From assembly GCA_017434885.1 (NCBI GenBank), contig JAFSGE010000050.1:1-64000 (forward strand): a stretch of 64,000 bases of DNA. Direction: 5' to 3'. Position numbers and translations under genes: made by a program. Below are positions 62,254-64,000 of this stretch, one piece after another; position 1 is the first letter of the stretch, and every line of letters starts with the position of its first letter. The stretch is from Lachnospiraceae bacterium. GTDB taxonomy: Bacteria > Bacillota > Clostridia > Lachnospirales > Lachnospiraceae. The notes under the pieces are model-generated. The model was not told the DNA's origin and did not search any database. It was given only the letters and a program-made list of their open reading frames with translations.

Positions 62254-62355
62254 ATGAAGGGATATACAACAGCAAGCGGATACATGGGATATGTAGATGG
62301 CGATTACATTTTATTTGCAAGCGAGGAAGATTATAGGGAATATGTGGAAGCATAA
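62254..62355 (+). CDS. Conserved-looking 33-residue protein
   Basis: A short ORF with a perfect AGGAGGT ribosome binding site (62241-62247) seven bases upstream. The product starts MKGYTTASGYMGYVDGDY and continues ILFASEEDYREYVEA. I recall similar 30-40 residue proteins (MKGY...GYMG.VDG.Y.LFASE.DY.EY) in other Lachnospiraceae genomes, so it is judged a genuine small gene. No hydrophobic segment; Tyr and acidic residues dominate. Function unknown. Confidence 0.75.
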   Translation: MKGYTTASGYMGYVDGDYILFASEEDYREYVEA

Positions 62356-62396
62356 ATCTGGTAAAAGTAAGTAATTGTAATATAGACATAATCCCA

Positions 62397-62425
62397 TTGA
62401 CAATCTTATCTTACGGTAGTATGAT
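62397..62425 (+). promoter_or_regulatory. Promoter of GNAT unit
   Basis: TTGACA (62397-62402), 17-base spacer, TATGAT (62420-62425). Confidence 0.8.
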
Positions 62426-62449
62426 TAGTAAAAATTTAGGAGAACCCAA

Positions 62450-62512
62450 ATGATGCAGAACTTACATTTCGCACAGCATAATACTTATTATTACAGACGT
62501 ATTTGTCTGTGA
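62450..62512 (+). CDS. Leader peptide upstream of GNAT gene
   Basis: Twenty codons with TTAGGAG (62436-62442) seven bases upstream. The peptide contains FAQHN followed by TYYYRRICL and stops. It lies just after a consensus promoter and before a set of competing hairpins (GATGCAC/GTGCAT at about 62524-62568; terminator 62630-62664). This is the layout of ribosome-mediated attenuation. The region explains most of the 405-base gap before the GNAT gene. Confidence 0.65.
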   Translation: MMQNLHFAQHNTYYYRRICL

Positions 62513-62629
62513 CTGTAAACATCCGAGGATGCACGGTCGCAGCAGGTAGGTCTGATGTGTCTGTGCATGAAATCGGGAAATGTAGGTTTGGCTTTTATGA
62601 TAAAGTTTTAATAGTACCACATGGAAGAG

Positions 62630-62664
62630 ATGCACCGGCACATCGTTGTCTGGTGCATTTTTTT
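62630..62664 (+). terminator. Attenuator terminator before GNAT gene
   Basis: ATGCACC (62630-62636) and GGTGCAT (62652-62658) arms, inner GGCAC/TGTC pairing, then seven T. Confidence 0.85.
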
Positions 62665-62686
62665 GTTCTGTAGGAAAAGGTTAAAA

Positions 62687-62737
62687 GCGGAATCTGCAAG
62701 TGGATTTTTTTACTATCTATTTTTGCAAATTCTGCGT
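62687..62737 (+). promoter_or_regulatory. Second imperfect hairpin before GNAT gene
   Basis: GCGGAATCTGCAA and TTGCAAATTCTGCG can pair with wobble positions around a T-rich loop, immediately before the ribosome binding site of the GNAT gene. Confidence 0.45.
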
Positions 62738-62760
62738 AACAGAAAAGGAGGAGAAAGAAA

Positions 62761-63231
62761 ATGGTACGATTTGCGGAAGAAAAGGATTTGGAAAGAGTGA
62801 ATGAGCTGCGGGCGCAGGTAAATGATGTTCACGTAAAGGGACGTCCCGATATTTTCAAACCGGGATTTTGTCAGGAACTTAAGGATGTTGTATACGAGAT
62901 GTGCAACGATGAGAACAAGAATATTATTGTGGCAGAACGGGACGGCACGGTTTGCGGCATGGTCTGTGTGGAATACATTATTAAGCCGGAATCCCCATAC
63001 AACCTGGAAAGAAAGTTTTATCATATTGTGGAAGTTGCGGTAGATGAAGCATTCCGCAGACAAGGCGTGGCAAGAGAGATGTTTGAATTTATCAAAAAGG
63101 ATGCAAAAGAAAGAGGTTTTACCAGAATTGAACTGGATGTGTGGGGCTTTAATGAATCTGCCCAAGAATTTTACGAGTCAGTAGGATTTAAGACATTTAG
63201 AAGATTTATGGAATTTACATGTGAGGGATAG
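62761..63231 (+). CDS. GNAT-family N-acetyltransferase
   Basis: 156 residues, one GNAT domain. Acetyl-CoA binding motif A is VEVAVDEAFRRQGVAREMFE, motif B ELDVWGFNESAQEFYESVGF. Substrate unknown; candidates include amino acids, small amines or an antibiotic. ATG 62761 follows AAGGAGGAG. The upstream leader-peptide attenuator suggests induction by slowed translation, which would fit a drug- or stress-related function (inference). Confidence 0.9.
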   Translation: MVRFAEEKDLERVNELRAQVNDVHVKGRPDIFKPGFCQELKDVVYEMCNDENKNIIVAERDGTVCGMVCVEYIIKPESPYNLERKFYHIVEVAVDEAFRRQGVAREMFEFIKKDAKERGFTRIELDVWGFNESAQEFYESVGFKTFRRFMEFTCEG

Positions 63232-63556
63232 AGCGGTAAAGACAATTTTGTACAGTCATTGTGACCCGAATCATACTATGGGAATGCGCGTCATAGAGCA
63301 GCTTAGAATGGACTGGCTTTCCGTTTCTGTAGGAAAGGTGTGTGAAAATCCGATAACGGTTGCAGATAATCCTTTGCGGGAGGAGCTATTTACCATGGAG
63401 GAAGTGATTGCTCTGAGAGATAAGTATAGAATAGGTGAAATAATCATCACCCATTTGGAAGAGGACTGGGGTAAATCTTATGATGATTACAGAGAATTGG
63501 AAAAACAATACGAAAATGTGAGATTTGCCTATGACGGACTTGAATTGTGTCTTTAG
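63221..63556 (+). CDS. Unknown 111-residue protein coupled to GNAT gene
   Basis: The frame begins at GTG 63221, eleven bases before the end of the GNAT gene, so translation is coupled. The product has YSHCDPNHTMGMRVIEQLRM, EELFTMEEVIALRDKYRIGE and IITHLEEDWGKSYDDYRELE. The His/Asp/Cys-containing ends (HCDPNH, THLEEDW) resemble scraps of a metallo-hydrolase, but the protein is too short for one and no family is claimed. Confidence 0.6.
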   Translation: MRDRAVKTILYSHCDPNHTMGMRVIEQLRMDWLSVSVGKVCENPITVADNPLREELFTMEEVIALRDKYRIGEIIITHLEEDWGKSYDDYRELEKQYENVRFAYDGLELCL

Positions 63557-63557
63557 C

Positions 63558-63587
63558 TTGACAAATCAATTATCAGGCTCATATAAT
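63558..63587 (+). promoter_or_regulatory. Promoter of MutS2-like unit
   Basis: TTGACA (63558-63563), 18-base spacer, TATAAT (63582-63587). Confidence 0.8.
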
Positions 63588-63599
63588 AATAAAAGATAA

Positions 63600-63830
63600 A
63601 TTTTTAGGAGAGAGTGCTGTTTGTTAATTGTAACGGTAAAAATTGCAAAATAAATATTGCAGGGCGACCTTATCGGGCGAGGCGGTTTAGAGTAATTGCC
63701 TTATGTCAGTAGTATAAGTATGCCCATTTGCAGATAGTGAGATGCTATCCGCATTTTTACCCTACAATTTGCTTAATGATATGAACTTTTCGCAAAGCTA
63801 AGCATGACTGTATGGTCATGCTTTTTTTGT
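63600..63830 (+). promoter_or_regulatory. Candidate leader-peptide attenuator before MutS2-like gene
   Basis: After the promoter comes TTAGGAG (63604-63610) and short frames: from GTG 63614 a 32-codon ORF rich in Arg (AGRPYRARRFRVIALCQ), or from TTG 63621 a 10-codon ORF. A hairpin TGCAGATAG/CTATCCGCA (63729-63753) and the terminator (63801-63828) follow. No single leader start is certain. This accounts for the 346-base gap before the last gene. Confidence 0.5.
63801..63828 (+). terminator. Attenuator terminator before MutS2-like gene
   Basis: AGCATGAC (63801-63808) and GTCATGCT (63815-63822) perfect arms, six-base loop, then seven T. Confidence 0.88.
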
Positions 63831-63902
63831 GGCAAATCAAGCGAGAGAGATTCGTGTTTGTGCAGATTTTATGTGCACGTCATAAGGAAAGGACAAACAG
63901 TA

Positions 63903-64000
63903 ATGAATATAGAAAAACAAATCGAATTTGACAAAGTAAAAGAAATATGGATGAATCTGGCAGTGACAGAAGCTGCCAAAGAACAGATAAGAGAAAAAAG
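63903..64000 (+). CDS. MutS2-like MutS-family ATPase, N-terminal fragment
   Basis: Only the first 32 codons are in the window: MNIEKQIEFDKVKEIWMNLA followed by VTEAAKEQIREK. The pattern EFDKVKE...A.TE.AKE resembles the N-terminus of MutS2 and MutS2-like proteins. MutS2 of B. subtilis acts on collided ribosomes as well as on DNA. ATG 63903 follows AAGGAAAGGA. The identity is tentative because the ATPase and other domains lie outside the window. Confidence 0.55.
   Translation, partial: MNIEKQIEFDKVKEIWMNLAVTEAAKEQIREK

Noticed and set aside
63600-63830. Resemblance to tetracycline-resistance leader regions
   Set aside because: The T-rich hairpin and leader layout brought tet(M)-type leaders to mind, but no exact match could be confirmed from memory and the downstream gene is not a ribosome-protection protein.
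1-64000. Prophage, integrative element or insertion sequence
   Set aside because: No integrase, transposase with intact catalytic domain, phage structural gene or attachment repeat was found; only an Rpn-type remnant and small palindromes were seen.

Overview
The window is a chromosomal segment of a low-to-mid GC anaerobic Firmicute, most probably a member of the Lachnospiraceae (Clostridia). Support: strong AGGAGG-type ribosome binding sites, consensus sigma-A promoters, a cysteine T-box and a lysine riboswitch, class III fructose-bisphosphatase, mini-RNase III, SigH-type sigma factor, an [FeFe]-hydrogenase-like protein and several Lachnospiraceae-style small proteins. No prophage, CRISPR array, rRNA operon or intact insertion sequence was seen; one tRNA (Thr-GGU) is present. 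Assignments rest on reading motifs and family resemblance by eye, not on database searches.

Layout. 1-6.1 kb: amino-sugar/glucose PTS and catabolism (ptsI partial, IIA, IIBC of NagE type, nagA), then cutC and a HAD phosphatase. 6.1-7.4 kb: a decayed patch with a truncated XRE regulator and the 3' remnant of an ABC-F gene, followed by bioY and a convergent glutamine-amidotransferase-class hydrolase. 8.7-11 kb: ispF and a fused homocysteine methyltransferase/MTHFR. 11-12 kb: a DUF3800 protein preceded by a hairpin-rich leader. 12-17.7 kb: a Cys T-box and then cysE-cysS-mrnC-rlmB-GDSL hydrolase-sigH. 17.7-22.9 kb: a promoter/terminator palindrome and a TetR-type operator ahead of a 1468-residue RND transporter and its TetR regulator. 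22.9-27.7 kb: tRNA-Thr, GH95 glycosidase, a papain-fold-like protein and a MATE exporter. 27.8-36.4 kb: class A PBP, a fused hydrogenase/chemoreceptor-like sensor, nth, a YitT-like membrane protein, a YigZ protein and mgtE with an upstream short ORF. 36.4-48.7 kb: an Rpn-nuclease remnant, typA, a two-OB-fold SSB-like protein, cobO, a lysine-riboswitch-controlled dapA-dapB, fbp, a Thr/Asp-rich lipoprotein, a eukaryotic-type hisA, a cold-shock protein, a PTS IIC-like protein, a degenerate LytM protein and yerC. 48.8-57.8 kb: a DUF1836 regulator, a signal-less GH9, an ECF sigma operon of envelope-stress type, an orphan NMT1-type binding protein and a three-gene set resembling B. subtilis ydjI-ydjG-ydjH. 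57.8-64 kb: pcrA, a small membrane protein, rlmD, a 33-residue protein, and two consecutive transcription units (GNAT acetyltransferase; MutS2-like ATPase, partial), each starting with a consensus promoter, a short leader ORF and an intrinsic terminator.

How the parts work together. The first operon imports and phosphorylates an amino sugar and deacetylates it. The T-box ties cysteine synthesis, Cys-tRNA charging and RNA processing genes to uncharged tRNA-Cys. The lysine riboswitch controls the first steps of lysine/DAP synthesis. The most interesting items for follow-up are the hydrogenase-like chemoreceptor, the two adjacent leader-peptide attenuators, the DUF3800 leader RNA, the PspA-less ydj-like module, and two places where a strong promoter is nested inside a terminator hairpin.
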